Notes: generated from the sequence alone by a model not told the origin. 64,000 nucleotides of DNA from Vibrio sp. HB236076 (GCF_040957575.1 NZ_CP162601.1:2943949-3007948); one strand, 5' to 3'; shown: positions 18,027-30,575, counted from the stretch's first letter. Made by a program: numbers and translations.

Positions 18027-18081
18027 TCTTATTTCCTTTCTTCATTTATTGCGATATCAAAATTTATAATACTAGGTGACT

Positions 18082-19056
<975 letters not shown>

Positions 19057-19174
19057 CTACCATACCACTTGTAAAGCGATAAAATAACTGATGTGGCGCA
19101 AGCTTCGTGCTACTAAAACGCGAAAATACGGCATCTCACACTCCTGAGATAAAGACATTGACCTAGCCCGACTC

Positions 19175-19212
19175 ACGCAAACGTTTTCCTCAACAAGAAA
19201 TCCACGTATAAT
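19175..19212 (+). promoter_or_regulatory. PurR operator and promoter of purEK
   Basis: ACGCAAACGTTTTCCT at 19175-19190 is a near-perfect match to the PurR box (ACGCAAACGTTTTCGT). It overlaps where the -35 element would fall for a TATAAT -10 at 19207-19212. This placement explains repression of purEK when purines are abundant. The purE start is 52 bases further on, with AAGGAG upstream. Confidence 0.9.
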
Positions 19213-19263
19213 GCCGCCATATTGCACTGTTAAATCACACCTATCCCCTTCAAGGAGTTTATC

Positions 19264-19749
19264 ATGACCGTCGGTATTATCATGGGTTCGAAATCTGATT
19301 GGCCAACAATGAAATTAGCTGCAGAGATGCTAGACCAGTTCGGTGTAGAATACGAAACAAAAGTCGTCTCAGCACATCGAACTCCTCAGTTACTTGCCGA
19401 TTACGCCAGTAGCGCCAAAGAGCGTGGTATTAAAGTGATTATTGCCGGAGCCGGCGGTGCAGCGCACTTACCTGGAATGGCCGCGGCTTTTACCAGTGTG
19501 CCAGTGCTTGGTGTACCGGTACAATCCAAAGCCCTAAAAGGGATGGACTCGTTACTTTCAATCGTACAAATGCCCAAAGGCATCGCCGTAGGAACATTGG
19601 CCATCGGTGACGCCGGTGCGGCGAATGCCGGTATACTTGCTGCCCAAATTATCGGTACGTTCGACAACCAAGTCATGACAAAAGTCGAAGCATTTCGTCA
19701 GCAACAAACCGACACCGTTCTCGCCAACCCTAACCCAGCTGAAGAGTAA
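19264..19749 (+). CDS. purE: N5-carboxyaminoimidazole ribonucleotide mutase PurE
   Basis: A 161-residue class I PurE that moves the carboxylate of N5-CAIR to give CAIR in purine synthesis; the family forms octamers. Visible motifs: GSKSDWPTM near the N-terminus, VSAHRTP, and [12 protein letters not shown] in the active site. The ATG at 19264 has AAGGAG seven to twelve bases upstream. Eight bases separate it from purK, so the two are cotranscribed behind the PurR-box promoter. Confidence 0.98.
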   Translation: MTVGIIMGSKSDWPTMKLAAEMLDQFGVEYETKVVSAHRTPQLLADYASSAKERGIKVIIAGAGGAAHLPGMAAAFTSVPVLGVPVQSKALKGMDSLLSIVQMPKGIAVGTLAIGDAGAANAGILAAQIIGTFDNQVMTKVEAFRQQQTDTVLANPNPAEE

Positions 19750-19757
19750 CCACTGAC

Positions 19758-20897
19758 ATGCATGTTTTAGTTCTCGGTTCCGGCCAACTTGCCCGAATGA
19801 TGGCATTGGCAGGAGCGCCGCTCAATATCACCATCCACGCCTATGACGTCGGCACCAAGGCCATCGTCGATCCTATATCAAAAGCTCAGATTGAAAACGC
19901 GAGTTTAGAATCCGAATTAAAGCGCGCTGATGTCGTCACGGCAGAGTTTGAGCACATCCCACATGACATCCTCGATGTGTGCGAACAAAGTGGTAAGCTC
20001 AAGCCAAGTGCTCAGGCGATAAAAGTGGGGGGCGACCGTCGCTTAGAAAAACGCTTACTCGACCAAGCGGGGGTTAAAAATGCGCCATATCGTCACATTG
20101 AAACGTTCGCCGACCTCGAGTTGGCCATTGAATCACTCGGCCTGCCTTTAGTACTGAAAAGCGCATTGGGCGGCTACGATGGCAAAGGACAATGGCGTAT
20201 TAAAAACGCCCAACAAGCCCAACAGTTTTGGCCTGAGGTTCAAGCCTGCTTGGACTCGGCCTCCCATCAAGCGATTGTGGCTGAGCAGTGGATTCCTTTT
20301 CAACGCGAAGTGTCTTTAGTCGGAGTCAGAAGGGAAAACGGTGATATTGCCACGTACCCTTTAGCGGAGAATATCCATGTTAATGGTGTGCTTAGCCTGT
20401 CTTCTGCCATTGACGACCCTCAGCGACAAGCACAAGCGCATGCCATGTTTAGCGCCGTCGCCGACACTTTGGATTATTGTGGTGTGTTGGCATTGGAGTT
20501 TTTCGATGTCGATGGGCAATTATTAGTCAATGAAATTGCCCCTCGCGTTCATAACTCTGGCCACTGGACACAACAAGGCAGTGAGGTTTGTCAATTTGAG
20601 AACCACTTACGGGCCGTGTGTAATCTACCGCTTGGCAACACTGAGTTATTACGACCAACGACAATGATCAACATCTTAGGTGAAGACAGCATTCATGATA
20701 TGGTGTTAGCGAAACCCGGTTGTCACCTGCATTGGTACGGCAAACAAAAGCGCGCAGGAAGGAAAATGGGCCACCTTAATGTCAGTGCCCAAAGCGAGCG
20801 AGAAAAACAACAATTATTGACCGATTTAACCGACCTTCTACCAGAAAAACTCTACCCAGCGCTTCATCAGTGGTGTGCATCTCTGACTGACCAATAA
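19758..20897 (+). CDS. purK: N5-carboxyaminoimidazole ribonucleotide synthase PurK
   Basis: A 379-residue ATP-grasp enzyme making N5-CAIR from AIR, bicarbonate and ATP, the substrate for PurE. The start [13 protein letters not shown] is the usual PurK N-terminal binding loop. The ATP-grasp segments [14 protein letters not shown] and [13 protein letters not shown] are intact. Length is normal. It follows purE directly and ends before a strong hairpin terminator. Confidence 0.98.
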   Translation: MHVLVLGSGQLARMMALAGAPLNITIHAYDVGTKAIVDPISKAQIENASLESELKRADVVTAEFEHIPHDILDVCEQSGKLKPSAQAIKVGGDRRLEKRLLDQAGVKNAPYRHIETFADLELAIESLGLPLVLKSALGGYDGKGQWRIKNAQQAQQFWPEVQACLDSASHQAIVAEQWIPFQREVSLVGVRRENGDIATYPLAENIHVNGVLSLSSAIDDPQRQAQAHAMFSAVADTLDYCGVLALEFFDVDGQLLVNEIAPRVHNSGHWTQQGSEVCQFENHLRAVCNLPLGNTELLRPTTMINILGEDSIHDMVLAKPGCHLHWYGKQKRAGRKMGHLNVSAQSEREKQQLLTDLTDLLPEKLYPALHQWCASLTDQ

Positions 20898-20928
20898 GGT
20901 TAAACGCGAGTCGCACTCCCTCGCCACC

Positions 20929-20965
20929 AACGGCCTTCCCCCCGAAAGTGAAGGCCGTCTTTCTT
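20929..20965 (+). terminator. Terminator after purK
   Basis: ACGGCCTTC and GAAGGCCGT form a 9-bp stem followed by CTTTCTTCT. It lies between convergent purK and the zinc-finger gene, about 30 bases after the purK stop. Confidence 0.85.
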
Positions 20966-20998
20966 CTCCGCCATGACGGCATAACCATTCGATGCTAT

Positions 20999-21562
20999 TT
21001 AGCTTGGCTGTTCTTGGTGATGATGACAGGATTTAATCGCGCACTGGAATTTACCTGACTTAAGCTTAGTCAGTAGCGTGTTGCCACACGATTGGCACAC
21101 ACCAGTCACAGGTTGAGTATTGAGAGTAAATTTACAATCTGGGTAACAAGAACAAGAATAAAAGCGCTTACCAAACCGATTTTGGCGCGCCACTAACTGC
21201 CCTTGCTGACACTCGGGGCACACAAATTGCTCGTCGTCGGTATCTTGTTGAGCCGCCGATTTAGGTGACTGGTGATAATCACATTGCGGGTAATCACTAC
21301 ACCCAATAAACATGCCATAACGCCCTTGGCGCAGCACCAGTTCACTCCCACACTCCGGGCAGGGCACGGCTAAGTGCTTCACAACATGACCGTCATTTTG
21401 ATGCAAAGGTTTTAAGTACTCACACACTGGAAAATGAGAACACGCCCAAAACGGCCCATGTTTACCGTATTTTAGCACCAGCGTATGCCCACATTCCGGG
21501 CAGGGTTCCCCCCGGTCTTGCTGAGATGAATCAAAGAGATCGGCATCAATTTTTCTATTCAT
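20999..21562 (-). CDS. Topoisomerase-type C4 zinc-finger protein (YrdD-like)
   Basis: A 187-residue protein made almost entirely of four C4 zinc-binding modules like those at the C-terminus of topoisomerase I: CPECGH...CSHFPVC, CPECGS...CSDYPQC, CPECQQ...CSCYPDC, and a last CQSCGN...CAIKSC. No topoisomerase catalytic domain is present, so a nucleic-acid-binding role is likely. It lies four bases after the smg gene and forms a dprA-smg-zinc-finger operon, as in E. coli where yrdD sits near smg and dprA. Confidence 0.9.
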   Translation of the reverse strand: MNRKIDADLFDSSQQDRGEPCPECGHTLVLKYGKHGPFWACSHFPVCEYLKPLHQNDGHVVKHLAVPCPECGSELVLRQGRYGMFIGCSDYPQCDYHQSPKSAAQQDTDDEQFVCPECQQGQLVARQNRFGKRFYSCSCYPDCKFTLNTQPVTGVCQSCGNTLLTKLKSGKFQCAIKSCHHHQEQPS

Positions 21563-21566
21563 AGAC

Positions 21567-22049
21567 TCAGTGCATTAACCCTTGCTCTTGGGTGTAAATC
21601 AGCTCTTCCATTAAGGTATAAGCTTGTTCATGACCAGGGACATTGAACAGTACCATCAGAACAATCCACTTTAAGTCTTCTAAATCAAACTCTTTGGTTT
21701 CCAACCCCATAACACGGTCGATCACCATTTCGCGAGTTTCGAGCTTTAAAATTTCAACTTGTTCTAAAAACAACAAAAAGCCTCGGCTCTTCGCATCTAA
21801 GCGCTCCATTTCGACCGCGGTATAAATACGCGTCGATGGCACTTTGCCATCATTGGAAATCAAGGCTAGCGGAGAATCGTTCTGATGCAATAAGGCCAGC
21901 TCTTCTAACCATTGCAAGGCTTTGAGGATATCTTTTTGTTGAAAACCCGCACGGATCAGCTCATCTTCGAGCTCGTTTTGATCCACCTGTAATTCCGCAT
22001 CACTATGGATGTAGGTCTCGAAAAGATACATTAAAATATCCATCATCAT
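21567..22049 (-). CDS. smg: Smg protein (DUF494 family)
   Basis: An acidic 160-residue protein matching Smg/DUF494, with the typical [16 protein letters not shown] start and a C-terminal [17 protein letters not shown] segment. The function is not established; it is conserved next to dprA and def in gammaproteobacteria. It starts two bases after the dprA stop, so translation is probably coupled. Confidence 0.93.
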   Translation of the reverse strand: MMMDILMYLFETYIHSDAELQVDQNELEDELIRAGFQQKDILKALQWLEELALLHQNDSPLALISNDGKVPSTRIYTAVEMERLDAKSRGFLLFLEQVEILKLETREMVIDRVMGLETKEFDLEDLKWIVLMVLFNVPGHEQAYTLMEELIYTQEQGLMH

Positions 22050-22051
22050 AG

Positions 22052-23158
22052 CTAGCCTCTCCTCTTTCGAATGTAGCCACCAGTGACCGACTCAACGAAC
22101 CCTAATAGTTCTAACTCGAGTAACTGTGACATAACTTGTTGAACAGGTATATGGCTCCTGCTTGCGATAATATCAATGGGTAGGGGTTCTTCTTTTACGT
22201 TATCCAACAGAGAGGAAAATGGCAATGACTGATTGTCGTCTGGCGACTTTTTTTGTTCTTCGACAATGTCAGGGGCCCACATCAACATTGGCGAAATTTC
22301 ATCAAGTATATCCTGCGCACATTGCACTAAGGCCGCACCTTGCTTAATTAAACGATTACACCCAGCCCCCACCCGTTCTCCGGGGAAGCTCGGCGTCGCC
22401 ATCACCTCGCGATTTTGCTCTAGCGCGTAACGAGCGGTAATTAAAGAGCCACTTTTTTCTGCCGCTTCCACGATAACCGCCCCCAAAGACAAGCCGCTGA
22501 TGATGCGATTGCGGCGAGGGAAATAGGCCGCTTGTGGGCGACTATCCGGTAAAAATTCGCTAACCAGCGCCCCAGATTCAACAATGCGCTCAGCCAAACC
22601 ACGGTGACAAGCGGGGTAAATACGATCGATACCAGAACCAAGCACGGCGATGGTTTTTCCTCCGCCTTTTAGTGCACCGTCGTGGGCAAAACCATCAATC
22701 CCCACCGCGAGACCACTGGTGATCACCAAGCCTTGTCCTGCCAATTCCCGACTCCACTGCTGCGCAAGCGTCAGGGCTTGAGGCCGAGCGTGACGTCCAC
22801 CCACTATCGCCACTTGAGCCTGTTGCAACACCGACCCATCCCCTTCGACAAACAGCACACTGGGTTTACTGTTAATCTCATTGAGTAAACGCGGGTACCC
22901 CAAACTCCAAGGGGTCAACATACTGCGATTGGGTTTGTCTGCCAGCCATTGCTCAACGCGAATCGCTTGCTGCCATACCCGATCGAGGCGCGTATATTGC
23001 GCGTCGCTTATTCCCCAAGACAGCCAATCGGCGCGAACCGCTAAATGGCACCCTTGAACAGGTATCGTGGGCCACAAGGAGGACAAACGCTGTGGCCCGA
23101 TTTTGGGCAATAGACTCAGGGCCAACCACACGAGCTCCGGTGACAATTCCTTTCGCAT
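22052..23158 (-). CDS. dprA: DNA-processing protein DprA (Smf)
   Basis: A Rossmann-fold protein of 368 residues that loads RecA onto incoming single-stranded DNA in natural transformation. The core [39 protein letters not shown] and [20 protein letters not shown] is intact, with an N-terminal SAM-like part and a C-terminal winged-helix part. The frame is open to 23224, but I choose the ATG at 23158 because AAGGAG lies at the right distance upstream and the family start aligns there. Divergent from def. Confidence 0.95.
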   Translation of the reverse strand: MRKELSPELVWLALSLLPKIGPQRLSSLWPTIPVQGCHLAVRADWLSWGISDAQYTRLDRVWQQAIRVEQWLADKPNRSMLTPWSLGYPRLLNEINSKPSVLFVEGDGSVLQQAQVAIVGGRHARPQALTLAQQWSRELAGQGLVITSGLAVGIDGFAHDGALKGGGKTIAVLGSGIDRIYPACHRGLAERIVESGALVSEFLPDSRPQAAYFPRRNRIISGLSLGAVIVEAAEKSGSLITARYALEQNREVMATPSFPGERVGAGCNRLIKQGAALVQCAQDILDEISPMLMWAPDIVEEQKKSPDDNQSLPFSSLLDNVKEEPLPIDIIASRSHIPVQQVMSQLLELELLGFVESVTGGYIRKRRG

Positions 23159-23432
23159 CTTCTCACTCCTTATTCCCTCATCACTGAGTGGCTCGGCCCA
23201 CCATCGCCAAGGCCTTGCAATCAAGCTTGCGCGTTTCCACTCACTTTAATACTCCACTCAAAACCACCGCAGTAAGTGCTGCACGTTACACCGAGAATCT
23301 TGATTGTCTTACTACTAACTATATAACACGGTGAAAAAAGCTGCCGTTATACTGTTATTTAGGTGGTAAAATGACTAGAATTAAAGCGAAACCTTTTGCC
23401 TGTTAACGGCTCAGAACAAAACTTGAGTAACT

Positions 23433-23960
23433 ATGTCTGTATTAAATGTATTAATTTTTCCCGATGAGCGCTTGCGTACTGTTGCCACCCCTGTAGAAGC
23501 AGTCACGCCTGAAATCCAAACCATTGTCGATGACATGATTGAAACCATGTACGATGAAGAAGGGATTGGCCTTGCCGCAACTCAGGTCGATATTCATCAA
23601 CGCATTATTGTTATTGATGTTTCTGATACACGGGATCAGCCGATGGTATTGATCAACCCGGAAATTATACAGCAGAGCGGTGAGGATGGCATCGAAGAGG
23701 GGTGTTTATCGATCCCGGGTGCACGAGCCTTAGTACCACGCGCCGCGAACGTCAGCGTTAAAGCCCTAGACCGAGATGGTAAAGAATACACGTTTGATGC
23801 CGATGGCTTGTTATCTATCTGTGTGCAACACGAAATCGACCACATCAATGGCAAACTGTTTGTTGACTACCTGTCGCCGCTAAAGCGCAAACGCATTCAA
23901 GACAAAATGTTGAAACTCAAGCGCCTGAACGCCAAGCACGCACAACAATCGAATTCTTAA
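23433..23960 (+). CDS. def: Peptide deformylase Def
   Basis: A 175-residue metalloenzyme that removes the formyl group from nascent proteins. All three motifs are visible: GIGLAATQ (44-51), EEGCLSIP with metal ligand Cys91, and HEIDH (133-137) with the two metal histidines and catalytic glutamate. It begins the def-fmt-rsmB-trkA-trkH series and is divergent from dprA across about 275 bases. Confidence 0.98.
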   Translation: MSVLNVLIFPDERLRTVATPVEAVTPEIQTIVDDMIETMYDEEGIGLAATQVDIHQRIIVIDVSDTRDQPMVLINPEIIQQSGEDGIEEGCLSIPGARALVPRAANVSVKALDRDGKEYTFDADGLLSICVQHEIDHINGKLFVDYLSPLKRKRIQDKMLKLKRLNAKHAQQSNS

Positions 23961-23982
23961 GCCATAACACAAGGACATTCTC

Positions 23983-24930
23983 TTGACTCAACCTCTTCGT
24001 ATTGTCTTTGCTGGTACGCCTGATTTTGCCGCCCAACACTTGGCGGCATTACTGTCTTCAGAGCACGACGTTATCGCCGTTTATACCCAACCAGATAAAC
24101 CCGCAGGGCGCGGTAAAAAGTTAACAGCAAGCCCGGTAAAACAAATCGCGATGGAACACGGCATTGACGTCTATCAACCAGAAAGCTTTAAAAATGAACA
24201 AGCGCAACAAGAGCTCGCTCGTTTAAATGCCGACGTGATGATCGTCGTGGCTTATGGTCAGCTGTTGCCTAAAGTGGTACTCGATACCCCACGCTTGGGA
24301 TGCATCAACATCCATTTTTCTATCTTGCCACGCTGGCGAGGCGCTGCGCCAATCCAACGCGCGATTTGGGCCGGCGATCAAGAAGCCGGGGTCACCATTA
24401 TGCAAATGGATGTCGGCCTGGACACCGGTGATATCCTCAAGATTGCCAAGATCCCGGTTGAACCCAATGATACCAGTAGCACCATGTTTGCTAAATTAGC
24501 GCAACTTGGCCCACAAGCCTTACTGGAATGCTTAACTGAGATCAATCAAGGCAAGGTCATTGCAACCCCGCAAGACGATGCACAAGCCAATTACGCCAAG
24601 AAACTCAGCAAAGAAGAAGCTCGAATTCAATGGGCGGAGTCTGCCGAGCACATTGAACGCTGTGTTCGTGCTTTTAATCCGTGGCCAGTGAGCCATTTTG
24701 AGGTTCAAGAGCAAACGGTTAAGGTCTGGCAAAGTCATGTGCGATACAATGAGACAACCGCCCAGCCGGGCACCATTGTTCAAGCGGATAAAAACGGTAT
24801 TGTCGTGGCAACTGGACAAGGGCAATTGGTCCTAGAGCACATTCAAATCCCAGGCAAAAAAGCCATGCCCGTGGCCGACGTATTAAACTCCAAAGCCAGT
24901 TGGTTTGAAGTGGGTCAATTGCTTAATTAA
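23983..24930 (+). CDS. fmt: Methionyl-tRNA formyltransferase Fmt
   Basis: A 315-residue enzyme that formylates Met-tRNAfMet with 10-formyl-tetrahydrofolate. The N-terminal [12 protein letters not shown], the catalytic [20 protein letters not shown] region with the conserved Asn and His, and the later LDTGDIL are intact, followed by the C-terminal OB-fold. The start codon is TTG, with AAGGAC upstream. The gene is 22 bases after def. Confidence 0.98.
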   Translation: MTQPLRIVFAGTPDFAAQHLAALLSSEHDVIAVYTQPDKPAGRGKKLTASPVKQIAMEHGIDVYQPESFKNEQAQQELARLNADVMIVVAYGQLLPKVVLDTPRLGCINIHFSILPRWRGAAPIQRAIWAGDQEAGVTIMQMDVGLDTGDILKIAKIPVEPNDTSSTMFAKLAQLGPQALLECLTEINQGKVIATPQDDAQANYAKKLSKEEARIQWAESAEHIERCVRAFNPWPVSHFEVQEQTVKVWQSHVRYNETTAQPGTIVQADKNGIVVATGQGQLVLEHIQIPGKKAMPVADVLNSKASWFEVGQLLN

Positions 24931-24967
24931 ATTTTGGTGAGCTTGCCACCAAGAAACCGTAATTATT

Positions 24968-24995
24968 GAGGGCAGAGATGCCCTCCTTTGTTTTA
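24968..24995 (+). terminator. Hairpin between fmt and rsmB
   Basis: GAGGGCA (24968-24974) pairs with TGCCCTC (24979-24985), followed by CTTTGTTTT. It may be a partial terminator that lowers readthrough from def-fmt into rsmB-trkA. Confidence 0.65.
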
Positions 24996-25009
24996 AAGGT
25001 ATCACCTAG

Positions 25010-26293
25010 ATGAATGTTCGCGCTTCCGCCGCTCAAGTCCTTTTTTCCGTTGTCGATCAAGGCCAATCGTTGTCGACGGCATTGCCCTTGGCACAATCGG
25101 CGATAAAGCCACGTGACCACGCCTTATTACAAGAAATGTGCTACGGCGCTTTGCGCTATTTACCCAGGCTCGAGTCGATTGCTAACCAATTAATGGATAA
25201 ACCTCTCAAGGGCAAACAACGCGTCTTTCACCACTTGATCTTAATCGGCTTATATCAGCTGGGCTACATGCGGATCCCTGCACACGCCGCGGTGGCAGAA
25301 ACGGTTGAAGGCACCAAAGCACTCAAATGCCCAAAGCTCAGAGGGTTAATCAACGCTGTTCTTCGCAACTACCAACGACAGCAAGAAGCGTTAGACCAAA
25401 AAGCCGTTAGCCATGACGCCGGTCGCTATACTCACCCAAGTTGGTTACTCAACACGCTCAAAACGAGTTACCCAACACAGTGGCAAGACATCGTTGAGGC
25501 CAACAACCACAAAGCGCCAATGTGGCTACGCGTCAACCGACAGCACCACACCCGAGAACAATACCAAGCTTTGTTAGACGAACACGGTATTGAGAGCAGT
25601 CTCCATAGCCAGGCCCAAGATGCGCTACTCTTAGCCAAGCCTTGTGACGTTTATACTTTACCGGGTTTTGAACAAGGCTGGGTATCGGTACAAGATGCCG
25701 CGGCCCAATTGGCGTATCACTATTTGGATCCACAAGAGGGTGAGTTAATTTTAGATTGCTGCGCCGCGCCTGGTGGCAAAACCGCCCATATTTTAGAAAC
25801 CACACCAACCGCTCAAGTGGTCGCGATTGACAGTGATCAAAACCGACTAGAACGCGTCAATGATAATCTCACTCGTTTAAAATTAACGGCCAATGTCATT
25901 CACGGTGACGCCCGAGCCCCTCGCACTTGGTGGCAAGGCGAGCAATTTGACCGCATTCTTCTCGATGCGCCTTGCTCCGCCACTGGCGTTATTCGACGCC
26001 ATCCCGATATCAAATGGTTGCGCCGTAAAGAAGATATCGATGCCTTGGTTGAGTTACAGCAAGACATCTTACACGCCATGTGGACGATGTTAAAACCGGG
26101 GGGGCGCTTGGTTTACGCCACCTGCTCTATCACACCAGCAGAGAACAAAGAACAGATTAAACGCTTCCTCGCCAACACGGGTGATGCCAAACTGCTAGAC
26201 TCTGACGACAAGGATCCCGGCCGTCAAATTTTGCCTGGTGAAGAACAGATGGATGGATTTTATTACGCCGTCATCACCAAAACCGCGAACTAA
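25010..26293 (+). CDS. rsmB: 16S rRNA m5C967 methyltransferase RsmB (Sun)
   Basis: A 427-residue protein with an N-terminal NusB-like RNA-binding domain (first about 150 residues) and a C-terminal SAM-dependent methyltransferase. Motifs are the SAM loop [33 protein letters not shown], and [11 protein letters not shown]; the two cysteines are the RNA-m5C catalytic pair. Its target in E. coli is C967 of 16S rRNA. It sits in the conserved def-fmt-rsmB-trkA order. Confidence 0.97.
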   Translation: MNVRASAAQVLFSVVDQGQSLSTALPLAQSAIKPRDHALLQEMCYGALRYLPRLESIANQLMDKPLKGKQRVFHHLILIGLYQLGYMRIPAHAAVAETVEGTKALKCPKLRGLINAVLRNYQRQQEALDQKAVSHDAGRYTHPSWLLNTLKTSYPTQWQDIVEANNHKAPMWLRVNRQHHTREQYQALLDEHGIESSLHSQAQDALLLAKPCDVYTLPGFEQGWVSVQDAAAQLAYHYLDPQEGELILDCCAAPGGKTAHILETTPTAQVVAIDSDQNRLERVNDNLTRLKLTANVIHGDARAPRTWWQGEQFDRILLDAPCSATGVIRRHPDIKWLRRKEDIDALVELQQDILHAMWTMLKPGGRLVYATCSITPAENKEQIKRFLANTGDAKLLDSDDKDPGRQILPGEEQMDGFYYAVITKTAN

Positions 26294-26338
26294 ACGTCAC
26301 CGCAGGGACGCGATGACGATGAAAGATGAGAACCCATT

Positions 26339-27715
26339 ATGAAAATAATCATTCTTGGTGCAGGTCAAGTTGGTCGGACTCTGGCAGAGAATTTAGTTGG
26401 TGAAAACAACGATATCACTATTGTTGATACCAACCCAGAGCGCCTGAGAGAACTGCAAGACAAATACGACTTAAGGGTGGTCAGCGGTTACGCGAGCCAC
26501 CCTGATGTGTTGCAAGAAGCCGGGGCACAAGATGCAGACATGCTCGTCGCGGTCACCAATACAGACGAAGTCAACATGGCGGCGTGCCAAGTGGCGTTTA
26601 CCCTCTACAACACACCTAACCGCGTCGCTCGTATTCGCTCTCCCCAATATTTGACTCACAAAGATGCTTTATTTCAATCTGGGGCAGTCCCGGTCGATCA
26701 CCTCATTGCCCCTGAAGAGTTGGTGACCGGCTATATAGAAAGGCTTATCCAATACCCTGGTGCACTGCAAGTTGTTAACTTTGCAGATAAAAAGGTATGC
26801 CTAGTCGCCGTTAAAGCTTACTACGGTGGGCCTTTGGTCGGTAACGCGCTATCGGCATTACGTGAACATATGCCGCACATCGATACCCGTGTTGCGGCAA
26901 TTTTCCGTCAGGGTCGGGCCATTCGCCCCCAAGGTACCACCGTGATTGAAGCCGATGATGAAGTCTTTTTTGTCGCGGCCAACAACCATATCCGCTCGGT
27001 AATGAGTGAGTTACAACGCTTAGAAAAGCCCTATCGACGCATCATGATTGTCGGTGGAGGTAATATTGGCTCTAGCTTGGCCAAGCGTCTAGAGCAAGAC
27101 TACAGCATCAAGTTGATCGAGCGGGACTACAAGCGAGCAGAGCGTTTATCGGAAGAGTTAGAGCACACGATCGTTTTTTGTGGTGACGCCGCCGATCAAG
27201 AGCTTCTCTCTGAAGAAAACATCGACCAAGTTGACGTCTTTATTGCCCTCACCAACGAAGATGAAACCAATATCATGTCGGCCATGCTTGCCAAACGCAT
27301 GGGAGCGAAAAAAGTCATGGTACTGATTCAACGCAGTGCCTACGTCGACTTAGTTCAAGGGGGAGTCATCGATATCGCCATCTCTCCTCAACAAGCAACG
27401 ATATCGGCACTCCTCACCCATGTCAGACGCGCTGACATCGTCAATGTCTCCTCGCTAAGAAGAGGGGCCGCCGAAGCCATCGAAGCCATTGCCCACGGTG
27501 ATGAAAGCACATCAAAAGTGGTCGGCAGAGCCATCGAAGAGATCAAATTGCCACCGGGCACCACCATCGGAGCCATCGTACGTGGCGAAGAAGTCATGAT
27601 CGCCCATGACAAAACGGTGATTGAGCAAGATGACCATGTCGTGATGTTTTTGGTCAATAAAAAATACGTCCCAGACGTCGAGTCTTTGTTCCAACCAAGC
27701 GCCTTTTTCTTGTAA
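26339..27715 (+). CDS. trkA: Trk potassium uptake regulatory protein TrkA
   Basis: A 458-residue cytoplasmic RCK protein that gates the Trk potassium channel by binding NAD(H) and nucleotides. Two Rossmann halves are visible, each beginning with a dinucleotide loop ([13 protein letters not shown] at residues 7-19, [13 protein letters not shown] near 240), and each followed by an RCK_C segment. Length matches E. coli TrkA. It lies 52 bases before trkH, giving both parts of the transporter in one operon. Confidence 0.98.
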   Translation: MKIIILGAGQVGRTLAENLVGENNDITIVDTNPERLRELQDKYDLRVVSGYASHPDVLQEAGAQDADMLVAVTNTDEVNMAACQVAFTLYNTPNRVARIRSPQYLTHKDALFQSGAVPVDHLIAPEELVTGYIERLIQYPGALQVVNFADKKVCLVAVKAYYGGPLVGNALSALREHMPHIDTRVAAIFRQGRAIRPQGTTVIEADDEVFFVAANNHIRSVMSELQRLEKPYRRIMIVGGGNIGSSLAKRLEQDYSIKLIERDYKRAERLSEELEHTIVFCGDAADQELLSEENIDQVDVFIALTNEDETNIMSAMLAKRMGAKKVMVLIQRSAYVDLVQGGVIDIAISPQQATISALLTHVRRADIVNVSSLRRGAAEAIEAIAHGDESTSKVVGRAIEEIKLPPGTTIGAIVRGEEVMIAHDKTVIEQDDHVVMFLVNKKYVPDVESLFQPSAFFL

Positions 27716-27767
27716 AGCGAGCGTTTTAATCGATTAGGGTGACCCGCTATTTCGCGAGATTGGTATT

Positions 27768-29213
27768 ATGGTTAACTTACGTTCTATCTTGTTTGTTGTT
27801 GGGCTAGTGCTCTCTAAACTGGCCCTGTTTATGTACATTCCCACCCTATTAGCTTTTTTTACCGCGACGGCCGGCTTCATCGATTTTGCCCAAGCGGTGA
27901 TCATTACGCATATCGCAGCTTTCTTGTGCTTAACCCTAGGCCGCTCTGCCCGTTTTCATTTAGGGGTGAGAGATATGTTTTTAATTACCAGTATGGTATG
28001 GAGCATCGCCAGCGTGTTCGCCGCCCTGCCCTTTGTGTTCATCAACCACATCAGCTTCACCGACGCTTACTTTGAAACCATGTCCGGAATCACCACCACG
28101 GGCTCAACGGTACTGAGCGGGCTCGACAACATGGCGCCGAGTATTTTATTGTGGCGATCAACACTGCAATGGTTAGGGGGAATAGGCTTTATTGTCATGG
28201 CCGTTGCCGTGTTGCCCATGCTCAATGTGGGTGGCATGAAACTGTTTCACACCGAATCCTCAGACTGGTCAGACAAAAGTAGCCCAAGAGCAAAAACCGT
28301 CGCGAAAAATATTGTCATCGTCTATTTAGTACTGACATTATTGTGCACGTCAGGCTACCTGTTGACCGGAATGTCCCTCTTTGACGCCATCAACCACGCT
28401 TTTACCACCTTATCCACGGGCGGCTACTCAACCTCAGATGGCTCAATGAACCATTTTTCATCGGGCGCTCACTGGGTGGCTATTCTCTTCATGTTTTTAG
28501 GTGGTTTGCCTTTTTTACTCTTTATTGCTGCGATAAAAAAGCGCGACTGGCACACCTTATTGGCCGACGCCCAAGTGAGAGGGTTTGCCAAACTCATCCT
28601 TGCCAGTACCGCGGTCATCAGTGCATGGATGGTGGTGGAAGACGGTTATTCGATACTCGATGCCATTCGCGTTAGCATGTTTAATATTATTTCCGTCGTC
28701 ACCACCACCGGCTTTGGCTTGGAGGACTTTACCGCTTGGGGAGCCCTACCAACCACATTATTTGCGTTCTTATTAATGGCGGGGGCATGTTCAGGGTCGA
28801 CCTCAGGCGGCATTAAGGTGTTTCGCTTCCAGATCGCAATAACCTTGCTCAACAAACAAATCATGAAATTGATCCACCCCTCTGGGGTCTTTGTTCAACG
28901 TTATAACCAAAGGCCTGTCAACGACGATGTCATTCGCTCTGTCGTGGCCTTTGTGTTAATGTTTTTTATCAGTATCTTGGCCATTGCTGCCACGCTTAGC
29001 ATCATGGGCCTCGATGTTATCACCAGCATTACGGGGGCCATTACTGCGGTTGCCAATGTTGGCCCAGGTATGGGGCAAGTCATCGGCCCAACCGGTAACT
29101 TTGCCCCTTTACCCGCCAGCGCGAAATGGGTACTTAGTTTTGGCATGTTGTTAGGGAGATTAGAAATACTCACTATACTCGTGCTGTTTTTTCCTGCGTT
29201 TTGGAAGCGATAA
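27768..29213 (+). CDS. trkH: Trk potassium transporter membrane subunit TrkH
   Basis: A 481-residue polytopic inner-membrane protein of the TrkH/KtrB superfamily that conducts K+. The four pore-loop filters with conserved glycines are recognisable: TTTGSTVLSG, TLSTGGYST, TTTGFGLEDF and AVANVGPGMG. Together with TrkA it forms the regulated uptake system. The final KR residues end four bases before the next start codon, so the downstream DUF3157 gene is cotranscribed. Confidence 0.97.
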   Translation: MVNLRSILFVVGLVLSKLALFMYIPTLLAFFTATAGFIDFAQAVIITHIAAFLCLTLGRSARFHLGVRDMFLITSMVWSIASVFAALPFVFINHISFTDAYFETMSGITTTGSTVLSGLDNMAPSILLWRSTLQWLGGIGFIVMAVAVLPMLNVGGMKLFHTESSDWSDKSSPRAKTVAKNIVIVYLVLTLLCTSGYLLTGMSLFDAINHAFTTLSTGGYSTSDGSMNHFSSGAHWVAILFMFLGGLPFLLFIAAIKKRDWHTLLADAQVRGFAKLILASTAVISAWMVVEDGYSILDAIRVSMFNIISVVTTTGFGLEDFTAWGALPTTLFAFLLMAGACSGSTSGGIKVFRFQIAITLLNKQIMKLIHPSGVFVQRYNQRPVNDDVIRSVVAFVLMFFISILAIAATLSIMGLDVITSITGAITAVANVGPGMGQVIGPTGNFAPLPASAKWVLSFGMLLGRLEILTILVLFFPAFWKR

Positions 29214-29217
29214 ATTC

Positions 29218-29805
29218 ATGAAATACACTCCTCTAACCCTAGCCAGCTTACTGGTGGCAGCCTTGTTTAGCACCTCGAGTTTCAGCGCACAAAAAGCTAC
29301 CCTCGATGACGGAACCACAGTGATCCTCAACCCTGACTTTACTTGGCACTACCCACAAGCCCCCCACGGCGACGCTTCTCATGGCGCGATAGCCCCAGAA
29401 AAAAACACTACGGCACCCCCTGTACCGCTAAAAACCTTGCCAAGCCCTCGCTATATCGACATTAACCTCAAACAAGACAAGCCGATTTATCAATTGAGCC
29501 ACGCTGGGGTAGATTTAGTACTCGGAAAAGCAGATTATCGAGACGGAAAATTGTGGGTACCCACCGCAATCAGTAACCAAAGCCAAGACCCGGTCATCAA
29601 GATGAGTATTAATATTGAGATCCAAGACAGCCAAGGCCAACCTCTCATTAAACAAACGCGTGCGGTCTGGCAAGCGATCAAGCGACTTCCTGACACTTAC
29701 TTGCGCACCCAAAGCTCAAAGCCGGGAATCGAACTGAGTTTCGATGTGCCGCCGCTGCCAAACTATCGCCTCCTCGTAACGGTAGACCAATTGGAAACGC
29801 GCTAA
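29218..29805 (+). CDS. DUF3157 family exported protein
   Basis: A 195-residue protein with a clear signal peptide (first 23 residues, LLVAALFSTSSFSA, cleavage after SFSA), so exported to the periplasm. The mature part opens with DDGTTVILNPDFTWHY and ends with a domain predicted as beta-rich. It matches a vibrio family named DUF3157; no function is known. It is tied to trkH by four-base spacing. That may mean a role near the potassium transporter or only shared transcription. Confidence 0.75.
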   Translation: MKYTPLTLASLLVAALFSTSSFSAQKATLDDGTTVILNPDFTWHYPQAPHGDASHGAIAPEKNTTAPPVPLKTLPSPRYIDINLKQDKPIYQLSHAGVDLVLGKADYRDGKLWVPTAISNQSQDPVIKMSINIEIQDSQGQPLIKQTRAVWQAIKRLPDTYLRTQSSKPGIELSFDVPPLPNYRLLVTVDQLETR

Positions 29806-29872
29806 TCCCCGTTAAGGCCACCTGTGAGACATACGCCGCAAGTGAGTAGGCAAAAACAGAACGACAGGTGAC

Positions 29873-30517
29873 TCAGAGTAGATATGCCACCGCAATGAAG
29901 TGGCAGGTTGCACCGCCCAGCACAAACACATGCCAAATAGCATGGTGATAAGGCAGTGTCTTGGCAAGGTAAAACCCTACTCCTAACGTGTAAGTCACAC
30001 CGCCAGCGGCCAGTAATACCAAGCTGGCTAAAGGCAACAATAACCACATCTGATAAATCGCAATCAGCGATAGCCACCCCATCAGCAAATACAAAGCGAC
30101 TGAGAACCGCTTGTAGCGCCCAACAAAGCGCAGCTTAAACAGCACGCCGATAAGCGCCACAAACCAGATGACCCAAATCAACCCCATTGCCAAAGGGGTA
30201 CCCAGGCCAATCAGTAAAAAGGGCGTATAAGTACCGGCGATCAATAAATAGATAGCGCAGTGATCGAACACCTTCAACCAACGGCGCGCCCGGGCAATAA
30301 AAATGGAATGATAAAGGGTTGAAGCCGTAAAGAGCGTCACCAAACTCGCCCCATAGACCGCAATACTCATCAACGTGAGCTCTTCTGAAGGCGGGATATG
30401 GCTTAATAAAAACAGCGTTGCAATCAAAGACGCCATTGCCCCTAACGCATGAGTAATGGCATTGAGTCTTTCTTCATTTTTGCTATAGCTAGATAGGGCG
30501 TCATTGTGGGTATTCAT
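29873..30517 (-). CDS. trhA: TrhA/YqfA (hemolysin III family) membrane protein
   Basis: A 214-residue protein with seven predicted membrane segments, in the PAQR-related hemolysin III family (E. coli YqfA/TrhA). The family signatures NAITHALGAMAS near the N-terminus, STLYHS, FDHCAIYLLIAGTYTP and the C-terminal HAIWHVFVLGGATCHF contain the conserved histidines and aspartate thought to bind metal. E. coli members affect membrane energetics and lipid homeostasis; cytolysin activity should not be assumed. It stands as a single minus-strand gene. Confidence 0.9.
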   Translation of the reverse strand: MNTHNDALSSYSKNEERLNAITHALGAMASLIATLFLLSHIPPSEELTLMSIAVYGASLVTLFTASTLYHSIFIARARRWLKVFDHCAIYLLIAGTYTPFLLIGLGTPLAMGLIWVIWFVALIGVLFKLRFVGRYKRFSVALYLLMGWLSLIAIYQMWLLLPLASLVLLAAGGVTYTLGVGFYLAKTLPYHHAIWHVFVLGGATCHFIAVAYLL

Positions 30518-30575
30518 GTAACCAACCGTTCAACTTGAGGTTTTAACCACTTCTAGCTTACACGTGTACGCCTAA